Shown: positions 8,840 through 18,208 of the stretch, piece after piece
Position numbering within the stretch: the first letter of the stretch is position 1
How the letters are laid out: each line of letters opens with the position of its first letter
NCBI GenBank assembly: GCA_024707255.1
Contig: JANQAC010000001.1
Coordinates: 1,674,001-1,738,000, forward strand
Direction of reading: 5' to 3'
From: Asticcacaulis sp.
GTDB lineage: Bacteria > Pseudomonadota > Alphaproteobacteria > Caulobacterales > Caulobacteraceae
Length of the DNA: 64,000 nucleotides
Program-made: the position numbers and the translations under genes
The notes under the pieces: generated by a model
The model's database searches: none
What the model was told of the DNA's origin: nothing
The model's input: only the letters and a program-made list of their open reading frames with translations

Positions 8840-10120
8840 TTATGCCTTTGCCTTCACGCGCTTCTTGCCGCGCTTGCCGCCTTTCGGGCGGTTGAGGCGG
8901 ACAACCTTGTTGTCATCGGATTCCATAAAGCCGCGTGGATTGGTCAGGCTGCGCGGGCCAAGGCCGAACAGCGAGGCCATCGGCGCATCGTCGAGGAAGA
9001 CGGTTTCTGTCTCGCCATAGCCATTGAAACGCGTGCCCATGGTGACCCCATAGGCGCCCAACATGCCGATTTCGACATAGTCGCCTTCGTTGACATCCGC
9101 CGGCAGCCAGAAGGGGCCGGGCATGGAGTCGATGGAATCACAGGTCGGGCCGTAGAAGCGGAAGGGCTTCAACTGCTCGTCGTCGTGCGTTTCATCCGGG
9201 CGATGCAGACGCACGGGGAAGGGCCACTTGGCGTGCGTGGCGTCGAACAGGTTGCCGTAGGAGCCATCGTTAAGATAGAGCGCGTCGCCCTTGCGCAGTT
9301 CCACCTTGGTCAGCACCGAGGTCGATTCCGCCACGAGCGCACGGCCGGGTTCGGCCCAGAGCTGGGTTTCCTCATGCACCTTCATGTCGTTAAAGGCGCG
9401 ATTGATGGTGTCCATGTATTCCGAAAGCGCGGGCGGGATCATGCCGGGATAGACCGACGGGAAGCCGCCGCCCACGTCCACTATATCCGCAAACACACCC
9501 GCGCGGACCAGCGACCGCGACGCGGCCAGCATGGCGGCGGCGTAGGCCGTAGGGCGCATACATTGCGAGCCGACGTGGAAGGAAATGCCCATCATGTCCT
9601 GGGTGGCCTGGCGGGTGGCCAGCAGCAGGGAAGGGGCTTCATGCGTCTGAGCACCAAACTTGTTGGTCAGCGGCAGGTTCGAGCCTTCGCCGGAGGTGGC
9701 CAGGCGCACGACCAGGTTCAGGTCCTTGGCGTTGCCTGTGGCCTCGAGGATCTTGGCCAGTTCTTCATGCGTATCGAGCGAAAAGGTGCGCACGCCGAAA
9801 TCGAAATAGGCGCGGGCGATCGACACGCGGCTCTTGACCGGATGCATGAAGGCAAGGCGCGCGGTGGGCAGGGTGGAGCGCACAAGCTCGACTTCCTGGA
9901 TCGATGCCACGTCAAACGAACGCACGCCGGCCGCCCACAGGGTTTCCAGCACCCACACGGACGGATTGGCCTTTACGGCGTAGAAGACATCGCCTTTGAA
10001 ATTAGCCTGAAACCATTGCGCGGCAACTGTGACGGGCGCGCGTCGCACGAGGGCGACGGGACGTTCCGGAGGCTGCTTGCGGACCAGGTCCAGGGCTGTT
10101 TGGTAGTTTTCCACCAGCAT
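8840..10120 (-). CDS. Ornithine/lysine-type PLP decarboxylase (fold III)
   Basis: This 426-residue protein belongs to the alanine-racemase-fold (type III) decarboxylases. Lys50 in YAVKANP is the pyridoxal-phosphate lysine. HVGSQC, the glycine-rich DVGGGFP phosphate loop, AEPGRALVAES and GPTCDSID, carrying the active-site cysteine contributed across the dimer, are all present. Such enzymes decarboxylate ornithine to putrescine, some also using lysine or diaminopimelate. Putrescine would feed the deoxyhypusine synthase-like enzyme nearby. The C-terminus carries a lysine/arginine-rich extension (GGKRGKKRVKAKA), which is not part of the catalytic fold. Confidence 0.9.
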   Translation of the reverse strand: MLVENYQTALDLVRKQPPERPVALVRRAPVTVAAQWFQANFKGDVFYAVKANPSVWVLETLWAAGVRSFDVASIQEVELVRSTLPTARLAFMHPVKSRVSIARAYFDFGVRTFSLDTHEELAKILEATGNAKDLNLVVRLATSGEGSNLPLTNKFGAQTHEAPSLLLATRQATQDMMGISFHVGSQCMRPTAYAAAMLAASRSLVRAGVFADIVDVGGGFPSVYPGMIPPALSEYMDTINRAFNDMKVHEETQLWAEPGRALVAESTSVLTKVELRKGDALYLNDGSYGNLFDATHAKWPFPVRLHRPDETHDDEQLKPFRFYGPTCDSIDSMPGPFWLPADVNEGDYVEIGMLGAYGVTMGTRFNGYGETETVFLDDAPMASLFGLGPRSLTNPRGFMESDDNKVVRLNRPKGGKRGKKRVKAKA

Positions 10121-10433
10121 ACCCTTAGATAAGTTAAACCCAGACCGGCGTTAGCAGCGATGCCTGAGCCTCAATTCCCTCAAAGATACAATCTCTTTGC
10201 GAAGGAAATGAGGCAGGACCATTTGAACTCGGGGTCCGCCGGAAGTGGCGCATAAAATAGTGGAATAGTTGCGCATGTAAAGGGATAAACCCAAGACGGC
10301 TGTAAAATTTACATCGGACCTGCCGAGTGCATCATCAAACCGGTTGCCAGCGTGGTAAAATGCCCCGTATGATTCTGGCTGGTGATGTAAACCGGAGCCG
10401 GTCAGGTTTCAAACGGGAGGGGGATGACGGTTC
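10121..10433. promoter_or_regulatory. Divergent promoter region, no recognised motif
   Basis: This 313-base gap holds the promoters of the leftward decarboxylase gene and the rightward phnD-like gene. A purine-rich GGGAGGGGG about 10 bases before the ATG at 10434 is the probable ribosome site of the latter. A 22-codon frame begins at 10370 and overlaps the phnD-like start, but nothing supports it as a gene. I see no clear operator, riboswitch or terminator. Confidence 0.35.
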
Positions 10434-11465
10434 ATGACCTTGTACGCTTTATCACGTAAGGCCCTGGCGGGCGCGCTGATCACGGCGTGCCTTGGCCTGT
10501 CCGCGTGTGAGCGTCTGGGCAACGGTATTGAGGCCCGCCGCGAAATCGCTTTCTCCGTCCTCTCCAGCGACGAGGCCAGAACCCAGGCCCTGTGGGCGCC
10601 CGTGGTGGCTGATCTGCAAAAACAGACCGGCCTTAAGGTGAAAATTGTCCCCTCCGCCAATTACGAAGCCCAGGTGCTGACCTTCCAGACAAAAAAAGCG
10701 CAGGCGGGCTGGTTCACCAACCTGACCGGCGCGGAGGTGCTGGGGCGCGGCCATGGCGCTGTTTTCGCTGAGGCGGAAGGGATCACCGCCTATCAGAGCC
10801 TGATCATTGTGCCCGCGGCCTCGAAGCTGAAGGCGGAAGACCTGCTGAAATGCAATCGCAAGCTCACCCTTGGCCTTGGTGAACGCCGGGCCGCCGCTTC
10901 GGGACAGGCGACGCTCTACTATTTCTTCCAGCCGAACCGGATCGATATGAAGACCTGCTTTAAGGCGGTGACGACCGGCACGGCGGAGGAAAATATCGCC
11001 GGGGTGATTTCCGGCAAGCTGAATGCCGCGGCTGTCGATACCGATATCCTCCAGGCCCTGCGGCAAAGTGCGCCGGCGCGCTTTGCCAGGGTGAAGGTCA
11101 TCTGGGCGTCAGAGGCCCTGCCGGAGGATGTGCTGATCTATCGGGATGATCTGGACCCGGTGACGCGCGAAAAACTGCGTTCCTTTTTCCTGAGCTATGG
11201 CCGGGCGCCGGGTGCCGAAGGCGACCGGCAGCGCAATATCCTGAAAGCGCTGGAGCTGGAAGGCTTCGCGCCGGAAGGCGACGACCATTTTATTCCCATC
11301 CGGCTGATGAAGGCGTCAGTCGAGCTGATGCAGGCCGAACGGGCGGAAAACAAGGCATTGATCGCCAAGGCTAAGGCGCGGCTTGAACAGGCGCGCGCTG
11401 ACAAACGTGCCGCAGATGCCGCCACCGCGCCGCAGGCCCCCGCCGATGCCCGGCCGGCCTCATGA
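10434..11465 (+). CDS. PhnD-like phosphate/phosphonate-type binding lipoprotein
   Basis: The product has 343 residues. A lipobox LGLSAC puts the lipidated cysteine at residue 25, so the mature protein is membrane-anchored. The body matches the PhnD family of periplasmic binding proteins, with FSVLSSDEARTQALWAPVVADL near the start, then VKIVPSANYEAQVLTF and GEDP-like region AALPEDVLIYRDDL. These normally deliver phosphonate, phosphite or phosphate to a PhnC/PhnE ABC transporter, but neither gene is nearby. The last ~60 residues are a charged, Ala-rich, probably helical extension (AERAENKALIAKAKARLEQA) not usual in the family. Confidence 0.85.
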   Translation: MTLYALSRKALAGALITACLGLSACERLGNGIEARREIAFSVLSSDEARTQALWAPVVADLQKQTGLKVKIVPSANYEAQVLTFQTKKAQAGWFTNLTGAEVLGRGHGAVFAEAEGITAYQSLIIVPAASKLKAEDLLKCNRKLTLGLGERRAAASGQATLYYFFQPNRIDMKTCFKAVTTGTAEENIAGVISGKLNAAAVDTDILQALRQSAPARFARVKVIWASEALPEDVLIYRDDLDPVTREKLRSFFLSYGRAPGAEGDRQRNILKALELEGFAPEGDDHFIPIRLMKASVELMQAERAENKALIAKAKARLEQARADKRAADAATAPQAPADARPAS

Positions 11466-11553
11466 GTTCGCGGTTCGGGCGCGATTGCCAATAACGCGGT
11501 TACATGTTTATGTGTCGGGCTTGTAATAATGTCTGACATATATCCGGGGAAAC

Positions 11554-13067
11554 ATGTCTGCTCAGACCATAAAGACCGTCACCATAGTGGGTGGCGGCAC
11601 GGCCGGCTGGATGACGGCCGCCGCGCTCGTCAAGGCCCTGTCGACTGAGACGCGGATCACCCTGATCGAATCCGAGGAGATCGGCACGATCGGGGTCGGC
11701 GAGGCCACCGTACCATCGATCAACCTGTTTAATACCCTGCTGGGGATCGATGTTCCCGAATTCATGCGCGCCTGCGAGGCCACCTTCAAGCTCGGCATCG
11801 AATTCGCCGACTGGGGCGGGGTCGGGGAGCAGTACATGCACCCCTTTACCAATTTCGGTCCGGATGTCGCCAATCCCAACTTTCCCAGGGTGTGGATGCA
11901 CCATGCCCGCGAACGGCAGGCGGAGTTGCATCTGGACGATTACAATCTCGGCTGCCTGGCGGCGCGGCAGGGCCGTTTCGTGTTGCCGCAAAAGGGACAG
12001 GCGCCACGCATAGGGCCTCTGGCTATGCCTTCCATATCGATGCCACCCTGTACGCGCGTTACCTGCGTGCCTATGCGGAAGCGCGCGGCGTCACGCGTAT
12101 CGAGGGCAAGGTGGTCACGGCCACGCAGGACAGCGAGACGGGCGATATCCGGTCTGTAACGATGGAGTCCGGGGTGGTCATACCTGGCGAGGTTTTTGTC
12201 GATTGCAGCGGTTTTGCCGGCCTGCTGATCGAGAAAACGCTCAAGGCCGGATACGAGGACTGGAGCCACTACCTGCCGTGCAATCGCGCCATCGCCGTGC
12301 CGAGCCAGAATGTCAGGCCGCCGGCGCCCTATACGCGCGCCACGGCCGATGCCGCCGGCTGGCGCTGGTGCATTCCACTGCAGCACCGCACCGGCAATGG
12401 CTATGTGTATGCCAGCGATTTCATCAGCGATGATGCCGCCGAGCAAAGACTGCTGGAAGCGCTGGAAGGGCCGCCCCTGGCGACGCCGCGCCGGCTGCAA
12501 TTCGTCACCGGCAAGCGTTGCAAGGTCTGGGACCGTAACTGCATTGCCATAGGGCTGTCTTCCGGGTTCCTGGAGCCGCTGGAATCGACCAGCATCTACA
12601 TGATCCAGACGGGCATTGTGCGTTTGCTGGGCCTGCTGATGCACACCGGGCTTGATCCATCTCAGGCCGACGCTTTCAACAGGATTGTCGCCGACGAGTT
12701 CGAGGGTATCCGCGACTTCATCATCCTGCACTACAAGATGACGCAGCGCGACGATACGCCCTTCTGGCGGCATTGCCAGGAGATGAAGGTGCCTGACAAG
12801 GTTGCCGAAAACATGGAGATGTTCGCCCGCTCCGGCCGGGTATCGATACCGAAAGATCACCCCTTCCCGTTGCAGGGCTGGATGGCGGTCATGCTGGGGC
12901 AGGGGCCTTTGCCGGAGGCGCTTGAACCACTCCCGGCCAATGTGCCGCTATCGGCGCTGTCGGGGCATATGCGCGAGGTGAGGGAAGCCTTGCAGCAGAC
13001 GGTCAGCGCCATGCCGAGCCAGGCGGAATTTCTGGATGTGCTGCTGAAGGTGCGTGCGGCGGGCTGA
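11554..13067 (+). CDS. Flavin-dependent tryptophan halogenase, frameshifted
   Basis: Two overlapping frames, 11554-12159 and 11892-13067, join into one protein of about 504 residues if one base is restored near 11990-12020. The N-terminal part has the FAD motif VVGGGTAGWM type (IVGGGTAGWM), GVGEATVPS and Lys79, matching the catalytic lysine of PrnA. The second part has SGYAFHIDATLYA, the halogenase signature WRWCIP, and FLEPLESTSIY with the catalytic glutamate. Family members chlorinate or brominate tryptophan or related substrates using reduced flavin; many Caulobacteraceae homologues have unknown substrates. No flavin reductase lies nearby. The break may be a sequencing error, since both halves look well conserved. 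Confidence 0.88.
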
Positions 13068-13082
13068 AAACGAAGAGAAGAG

Positions 13083-13101
13083 GTGGGGCTTCAGGCCCCA
13101 C
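13083..13101. terminator. Hairpin between convergent genes
   Basis: GTGGGGC (13083-13089) and GCCCCAC (13095-13101) form a perfect 7-bp GC-rich stem with a five-base loop. It lies in the short gap between the 3' ends of the halogenase gene and kdsA, the usual place for a bidirectional terminator. No T-run follows on either strand, so its strength is uncertain. Confidence 0.5.
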
Positions 13102-13111
13102 ACCCCAATCC

Positions 13112-13977
13112 TTATTTCCCCTTTGCGAGGTCGTCGAAGGCGCGGAGCGTTGTGATGAGTTCCTGCATCTTGTCGATATAGATCATGTTGGGGCCGTCGG
13201 AAGGCGCATGATCCGGGTCTTCATGGGTTTCGATGAAGACGGCCGAGACACCGACCGCGCAGGCGGCGCGCGCCAGCACCGGCGCGAATTCGCGCTGGCC
13301 GCCAGAGGTCGTGCCCTGGCCGCCCGGCTGCTGTACGCTGTGGGTGGCATCGAACATCACCGGATAGCCGGTCTGGGCCATGATCGGCAGCCCGCGGAAA
13401 TCGCTGACCAGGGTGTTGTAACCGAAGCTCGTGCCGCGATCACACAGCAGGATGCGCTCATTGCCTGTGCTGGCGATCTTGTTGGCGACGTTCTTCATGT
13501 CCCACGGCGCCGAGGAACTGGCCCTTCTTGACATTGATGGTGCGGCCCGTGGCGCCGGCCGCCAGCAGCAGGTCGGTCTGGCGGCACAGGAAGGCCGGGA
13601 TCTGGATGACATCAACCTGCTTGCTCACCGGCTCGCACTGGCCGGCGTCATGCACGTCGGTCAGGACCGGGCAGCCGAACTTTTCCCGCACGGCGGCCAG
13701 GATATCAAGGCCCTCTTCCATGCCGATACCCCGCGCGGTGCCGATCGACGAGCGGTTGGCCTTGTCATAGCTCGACTTGTAGATGAACTTCGTGCCCGAC
13801 GGCGCGCAGGCTTCGGCGATCTTTTCGGCCATCATCAGGGCGTGATCGAGGCTCTCGATCTGGCAGGGGCCGGCGATCAGGACGAAGGGTTCGTCACCGC
13901 CGACCGTGATCTTCGGCTGACCGAAATCACCGATCTCGAAAAGTCTTCGTTTTGACGTGCTGCGGCTGGATCGACAT
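13112..13977 (-). CDS. kdsA: 3-deoxy-8-phosphooctulonate synthase, two frameshifts
   Basis: Restoring the frame at two places gives a 287-residue KdsA, the usual length. Translation starts at ATG 13977 ([13 protein letters not shown]), ten bases after the kdsB stop, behind an AAGGA site. An extra base in the A-run at 13939-13942 shifts the frame; removing it gives [14 protein letters not shown] and [11 protein letters not shown] second extra base at 13510-13511 separates INVKKGQFL from [12 protein letters not shown]. Signatures [18 protein letters not shown] and [19 protein letters not shown] confirm the family. The enzyme condenses arabinose-5-phosphate with phosphoenolpyruvate for KDO in lipopolysaccharide. 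Because it is normally essential, both shifts are probably sequence errors. Confidence 0.93.
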
Positions 13978-13987
13978 CTTTAATTCC

Positions 13988-14770
13988 TTAAATCACTTGC
14001 TCGATGCGGGCGACATCGACGGGGTTGTTCAGTTCCCAGAACACGCGGCCGCGGCCATCGACCTCGACGCAGCGGATAGCCGTGCCGTTTTCCAGAAAAC
14101 GCAATTGCTCCAGCCCCTCGTATGTTTCCAGCGGTCCGACCGGCCATTTGAGATAGCTGTTCAGCGCCTCGCCACGATAGGCATAGACGCCGACATGGTG
14201 AAAGACCGGGATGGTGTCGCCCTCATTAAAGGTCTTACCGGTGTAGGGAATGACTTCCTTGGAGAAATAGAGGGCGTTCATGTGGCGATCAAACACCGCC
14301 GTGGTGCCGCCGACCCGGCCATTCTGGCGATCCTCGACAAAATTGGCATAGGTCTGGGCATCACAGCGCAGGACCGGCGTGGCCATCTGGGCGTCGGGAT
14401 AGGTCTTCATCTCGCGGATCAGGTCTTCGACGAACCAGGCAGGGGTGAGCGGGGCGTCGCCTTGCAGGTTGACATAGAGATCAGCCGACTCTTTCAGCTT
14501 GTGCATGGCCTCGGCGCAGCGCTCGGTGCCGTTGGCGCAGGTTTCCGAGGTCATGATGACGCTTGCGCCGAAAGCTTCAGCGGCATCCTTGATGCGGTCA
14601 TCATCGGTGCAGACATAGACGCTTGCCACGCCCTCGACCGCACTGGCCGCTTCCCATGAGCGCTGGATCAGCGACTTGGACACGCCGTCACGACCGGTCA
14701 GCCTGACCAGCGGCTTGCCGGGATAGCGGGTGGAGGCATAGCGCGCGGGGATCAGGATAATGGTCTTCAC
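13988..14770 (-). CDS. kdsB: CMP-KDO synthetase (3-deoxy-manno-octulosonate cytidylyltransferase)
   Basis: This 260-residue cytoplasmic enzyme activates KDO with CTP before transfer to lipid A. The N-terminal nucleotide-binding motif IPARYASTRYPGKPL, VYVCTDDDRI, TSETCANGTER and VNLQGDAPL are clear KdsB features. It starts immediately after the kdsD stop and ends ten bases before kdsA, forming a tight kdsD-kdsB-kdsA operon covering isomerisation, cytidylylation and condensation. Length is slightly above the Escherichia coli enzyme (about 248). Confidence 0.93.
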   Translation of the reverse strand: MKTIILIPARYASTRYPGKPLVRLTGRDGVSKSLIQRSWEAASAVEGVASVYVCTDDDRIKDAAEAFGASVIMTSETCANGTERCAEAMHKLKESADLYVNLQGDAPLTPAWFVEDLIREMKTYPDAQMATPVLRCDAQTYANFVEDRQNGRVGGTTAVFDRHMNALYFSKEVIPYTGKTFNEGDTIPVFHHVGVYAYRGEALNSYLKWPVGPLETYEGLEQLRFLENGTAIRCVEVDGRGRVFWELNNPVDVARIEQVI

Positions 14771-15763
14771 TTAGGCTACTCCCGCACGCAGGCAATCGTG
14801 GATATGGATCAGGCCGACCGGCTTGTTATGGTCATCGACCGCAAACAGGCAGGTGATCTTCTTGTCGTTCATGATGCCCAGCGCCTCGGCGGCCAGGGCA
14901 TCCGGGCGTATGGTGCGCGGACCGGCGTGCATGACCTGCTTGGCGGTCTTGTCCATCAGGCCCGACAGGTTGCGGCGCAGGTCGCCGTCGGTGATGATGC
15001 CGGTCAGCTTTCCGTTGGTGTCGGTGATGCCGACCACGCCGAAGCTCTTGGCGGTCATGACCAGCAGGGCCTCGCCCATCGGCGTCTGTTCGGTGACCAG
15101 CGGCAGGGCGTCGCCGGTATGCATCAGGCCGGAGACGGGCAGCAGTTGCGCACCGAGCTTGCCGCCGGGATGGAAGGTCTTGAAATCGGTCGGCTGGAAG
15201 CCGCGCTTTTCCATAATCGCCACGGCCAGGGCATCGCCAAGCGCCAGGGTCATGGTGGTGGAGGTGGTCGGCGCCATGCCGATGGCGCAGGCTTCCGGCG
15301 CATTGGGCAGGACCAGCGCGATATCGGCGGCCTTGAGCAAGGTTGACTCCGGGCGCGAGGCCACGCCGATCAGCGGAATCTGGAAGCGGCGGGTATGGTG
15401 GATGATATCGCTGAGTTCCGATGTCTCGCCGGAATTCGACAGCACCACGACCACATCATCGGGCGTGATCATGCCGAGGTCGCCATGCGAGGCTTCAGCC
15501 GGGTGGACGAACTGCGCTGGCGTGCCGGTGGAGGCCAGCGTCGCGGTAATCTTGGCGGCGATGTGACCCGACTTGCCCATGCCGGAGAGGATGACGCGGC
15601 CCTTGACGGCGTACATCACCTCGACCGCCCGCACGAACGATTCCGACAGCGAACCGGCAAACAAAAGCAGCGCCTCGCCTTCGGTGCGCATCACACGCGC
15701 ACCGGTAGCCAGGATTTCGGTGCGGCTGTTGATTTCGGAAGGCGGGCTTAGTGTCATAGTCAA
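14771..15763 (-). CDS. kdsD: Arabinose-5-phosphate isomerase
   Basis: The protein has 330 residues. A sugar isomerase (SIS) domain covers roughly residues 45-175, with LSGMGKSGHIAAKI, HPAEASHGDLGM and LSNSGETSEL, followed by two CBS domains containing GIITDGDLRRNL and the final GLIHIHDCLRAG. It converts ribulose-5-phosphate into arabinose-5-phosphate, the precursor used by KdsA. It is the first gene of the kds operon. A paralogue in the gutQ branch could look similar, but the operon context settles the assignment. Confidence 0.94.
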   Translation of the reverse strand: MTMTLSPPSEINSRTEILATGARVMRTEGEALLLFAGSLSESFVRAVEVMYAVKGRVILSGMGKSGHIAAKITATLASTGTPAQFVHPAEASHGDLGMITPDDVVVVLSNSGETSELSDIIHHTRRFQIPLIGVASRPESTLLKAADIALVLPNAPEACAIGMAPTTSTTMTLALGDALAVAIMEKRGFQPTDFKTFHPGGKLGAQLLPVSGLMHTGDALPLVTEQTPMGEALLVMTAKSFGVVGITDTNGKLTGIITDGDLRRNLSGLMDKTAKQVMHAGPRTIRPDALAAEALGIMNDKKITCLFAVDDHNKPVGLIHIHDCLRAGVA

Positions 15764-15844
15764 TCCATATGGTGCGCGCGCCCCCTCTTAGCAAGGTTGG
15801 CAGGGGGGGACAATCCAAATGCGCATATTGAAGCCGCCGGGAAA

Positions 15845-16594
15845 TCACACCGGCGGGTAGAGATCAAAGCTGTACCAGCGCGCACCGAAACGCCCTGAGC
15901 GCTCCACGATACAGATACGGTCGCCGACTTGCGCACGACGATACCAATCGCCATCGACGCTGAGTTGTGCAGGCAGGCCGTAGGGCACGGGCGAAAGAAT
16001 GACATTCTGCGAAAACTGGCCCCTGCAGGAGCCAGAGCTGTAAGGCCCACCACCAAAGGAACAGTGCGGCTCGGTCATATACAGGTTGTCAATTCCGGTC
16101 TGCACAGACACATCCGGGCTGTGATCCAGCAGGCAATTGGCAGTCTGTGTCATGCCCCATGCGGCAAAAATCAACACACCAATCGTTACAAAAGCCCAAA
16201 AGGCTTTCACAGGTCGTTCAAACCAAAGGATCAGAGCCGACAGGATCAGCCCGACGATCACGCCAGCCCAAATGCCAGTCGAGCGATCCAGCAGCGTCTG
16301 ATCCTCAATGGCATGTATGCCTATCGCCAGCAACAAGGCGTAAAATCCAGTGGCCAGGCTGGGCTTTTCCGCATCTCCGTAGTCGATCAGGCTGAAACGT
16401 TTCCAAGCCACAGCCGGCAGAACGGCTATGCCAGCCAGGGCGGGTATCAAGGCCAGATCCAGCGGCGACCGGTTATGCTGATAGGCCAGAACCACCCACA
16501 GAGCGATGATCAAGGCAACGCTATTCATCGCCATGGCCGACCACCATCGCGTGACATAGCTTTGTTCGCCGGCGGGTGTGGAAATAACGTGCAT
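15845..16594 (-). CDS. Hypothetical membrane protein with exported C-terminal domain
   Basis: From the ATG at 16594 the product has 249 residues. Five hydrophobic segments lie in the first ~150 residues, including ALIIALWVVLAYQ and FWAFVTIGVLIFAAWG. A ~90-residue cysteine-containing tail follows, which is probably periplasmic (GGGPYSSGSCRGQF). I recognise no family. The open frame extends five codons further to a TTG. It stands alone, divergent from the DUF817 gene and separated from kdsD by about 80 bases. Codon use is more relaxed than in adjacent housekeeping genes. Confidence 0.6.
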   Translation of the reverse strand: MHVISTPAGEQSYVTRWWSAMAMNSVALIIALWVVLAYQHNRSPLDLALIPALAGIAVLPAVAWKRFSLIDYGDAEKPSLATGFYALLLAIGIHAIEDQTLLDRSTGIWAGVIVGLILSALILWFERPVKAFWAFVTIGVLIFAAWGMTQTANCLLDHSPDVSVQTGIDNLYMTEPHCSFGGGPYSSGSCRGQFSQNVILSPVPYGLPAQLSVDGDWYRRAQVGDRICIVERSGRFGARWYSFDLYPPV

Positions 16595-16700
16595 GGCTTT
16601 GCATAGCAATTTTCACGCGCACAAACCAGAGCCTGTCAGGAATGGTAAAAAGGTGCTGATCGCCTCTGGAACATGGAGAAAATTCCGCCATTATGACGGT

Positions 16701-17606
16701 ATGGACTCAACACCCGTTCACCCCCTTGCGCCCTTTCTGCAGCCGGTCCGGCGCTGGATAAGACGCACCTTGCTCGTCCTGCCGGGGCCTGTGCGCGAAT
16801 TCGTACTGTTCGGACTGAAGATGGCCTGGTCGTGCCTCTTCGGCGCCGGGATGCTGGGCCTGATGATCGTCACCCACCTGATCTGGCCGGCGAACAGCCC
16901 CATCTATCGCTATGACTTCCTGCTGGCCGCCGCGATCGGCATTCAGTGTCTGCTGCTGTGGACGCGGCTGGAGACCTTTGACGAAGTGAAGGTGATTTTC
17001 CTCTATCATGTCACCGGCACGATCATGGAAATCTTCAAGACCCATATGGGCTCATGGACCTATCCGGAGCCGTCGATCTTCCACATCGGCGGGGTGCCGC
17101 TATTCACCGGTTTCATGTATGGCAGCGTCGGCTCGTTCATCGCCCGCGCCATCCGCGTGTTCGACATGCGTTTTTCGCATTACCCGAAACCGTGGGTTAC
17201 GTATCTGCTGGCCCTGGTGATCTATGTGAATTTCTTCACACATCATTTCATATGGGATTTCCGCTACCTGATCTTCGTGGCCATCTTCGTGATCTATTTC
17301 CGCTGCTTCGTCTTCTTCCGCATCGATCGGGCCGTCCATTCCATGCCCTATCTCCTGGCCGGCACACTGACCGCCTTCTTTCTGTGGCTGGCGGAAAATG
17401 TCGGCACCTTCACCCATACCTGGAGCTATCCCGGCAAGGCGTGGCATCTGGTCTCGATCCAGAAGATGGGCGCCTGGGGCTTGCTGCTGATCATCAGCTT
17501 CGTGACCGTGACTCTTGTGTTCAAGCCGAAAATACCGGAAGATGAGGTATCTGACAGGGGGGATATATGTCCAGAGACGAAAACCGTATTAAGAGACCGC
17601 GCATAG
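16701..17606 (+). CDS. DUF817 family integral membrane protein
   Basis: The preferred ATG at 16701 gives 301 residues; the open frame reaches back to 16578, overlapping the divergent neighbour. About eight transmembrane helices are visible. Conserved DUF817 stretches include MEIFKTHMGSWTYPEP, GGVPLFTGFMYGSVGSFIARA and WAENVGTFTHTWSYP (observed as LAENVGTFTHTWSYPG). The family is uncharacterised. The last 40 bases overlap the start of the DUF4328 gene, suggesting translational coupling. Confidence 0.85.
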   Translation: MDSTPVHPLAPFLQPVRRWIRRTLLVLPGPVREFVLFGLKMAWSCLFGAGMLGLMIVTHLIWPANSPIYRYDFLLAAAIGIQCLLLWTRLETFDEVKVIFLYHVTGTIMEIFKTHMGSWTYPEPSIFHIGGVPLFTGFMYGSVGSFIARAIRVFDMRFSHYPKPWVTYLLALVIYVNFFTHHFIWDFRYLIFVAIFVIYFRCFVFFRIDRAVHSMPYLLAGTLTAFFLWLAENVGTFTHTWSYPGKAWHLVSIQKMGAWGLLLIISFVTVTLVFKPKIPEDEVSDRGDICPETKTVLRDRA

Positions 17607-18208
17607 CAACTTTTTTTCTGCTTCCCGGCCTCGTTTTGCAACTCGCCAGCGAAGCTTTCCTTTGCTGTGCAATAGCATTTCTCGGTTTTGATATGTCTGC
17701 GTTTGATGATCCCTCATATAGCCCGGACAGCATCGGCGTTTTAGTCGGCCTGGCAAGTTTGATTATTTTGGTGATGCTGGTTATCAACTTCATCATGTTG
17801 ATGTTCTGGGTATATCGCATCAACGCCAATACACATAACCTCCCTGTCCCGGATCTCGAATATGAGCCAGGCTGGGCTGTGGGGTGGTGGCTCATACCCT
17901 TTGCCAATCTTTGGAAGCCATTCGACATTATGTGCGAACTGTACAATGCCAATAAAAATCCCAATGATTGGCATGAATTGAGCAGACCGCCGCTGCTCAT
18001 AGCTTGGTGGGTAGTTACAATCCTGCAAATTCTGCCGACAATCGCGCTGCGTTTTGCAAACGACTTTGGCGGCAGCGCCTCGGTGCCTTATGTACTGTTG
18101 TATGTTCTGGGGGCCATAAGGTTAGCCTTGATTATAACAATTGTTTTGCGCATCAATGGCTTTCAGAAGATCGCCATTGTCAGGCCCGGTGTGGAGCAAG
18201 TCTTTTAG
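17567..18208 (+). CDS. DUF4328 membrane protein
   Basis: This 213-residue protein has about five membrane helices and the DUF4328 hallmark EPGWAVGWWLIPFANLWKPF. The family has no assigned function. Its start lies inside the end of the DUF817 gene (40-base overlap), with GGGGG upstream as ribosome site. Its last bases overlap the 3' end of the convergent winged-helix gene by four bases. The sequence is more AT-rich than most genes here. Confidence 0.85.
   Translation: MSRDENRIKRPRIATFFLLPGLVLQLASEAFLCCAIAFLGFDMSAFDDPSYSPDSIGVLVGLASLIILVMLVINFIMLMFWVYRINANTHNLPVPDLEYEPGWAVGWWLIPFANLWKPFDIMCELYNANKNPNDWHELSRPPLLIAWWVVTILQILPTIALRFANDFGGSASVPYVLLYVLGAIRLALIITIVLRINGFQKIAIVRPGVEQVF

Noticed and set aside
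10370..10438. 22-codon upstream frame overlapping the phnD-like start
   Set aside because: It has no clear ribosome site and no other support beyond being open.
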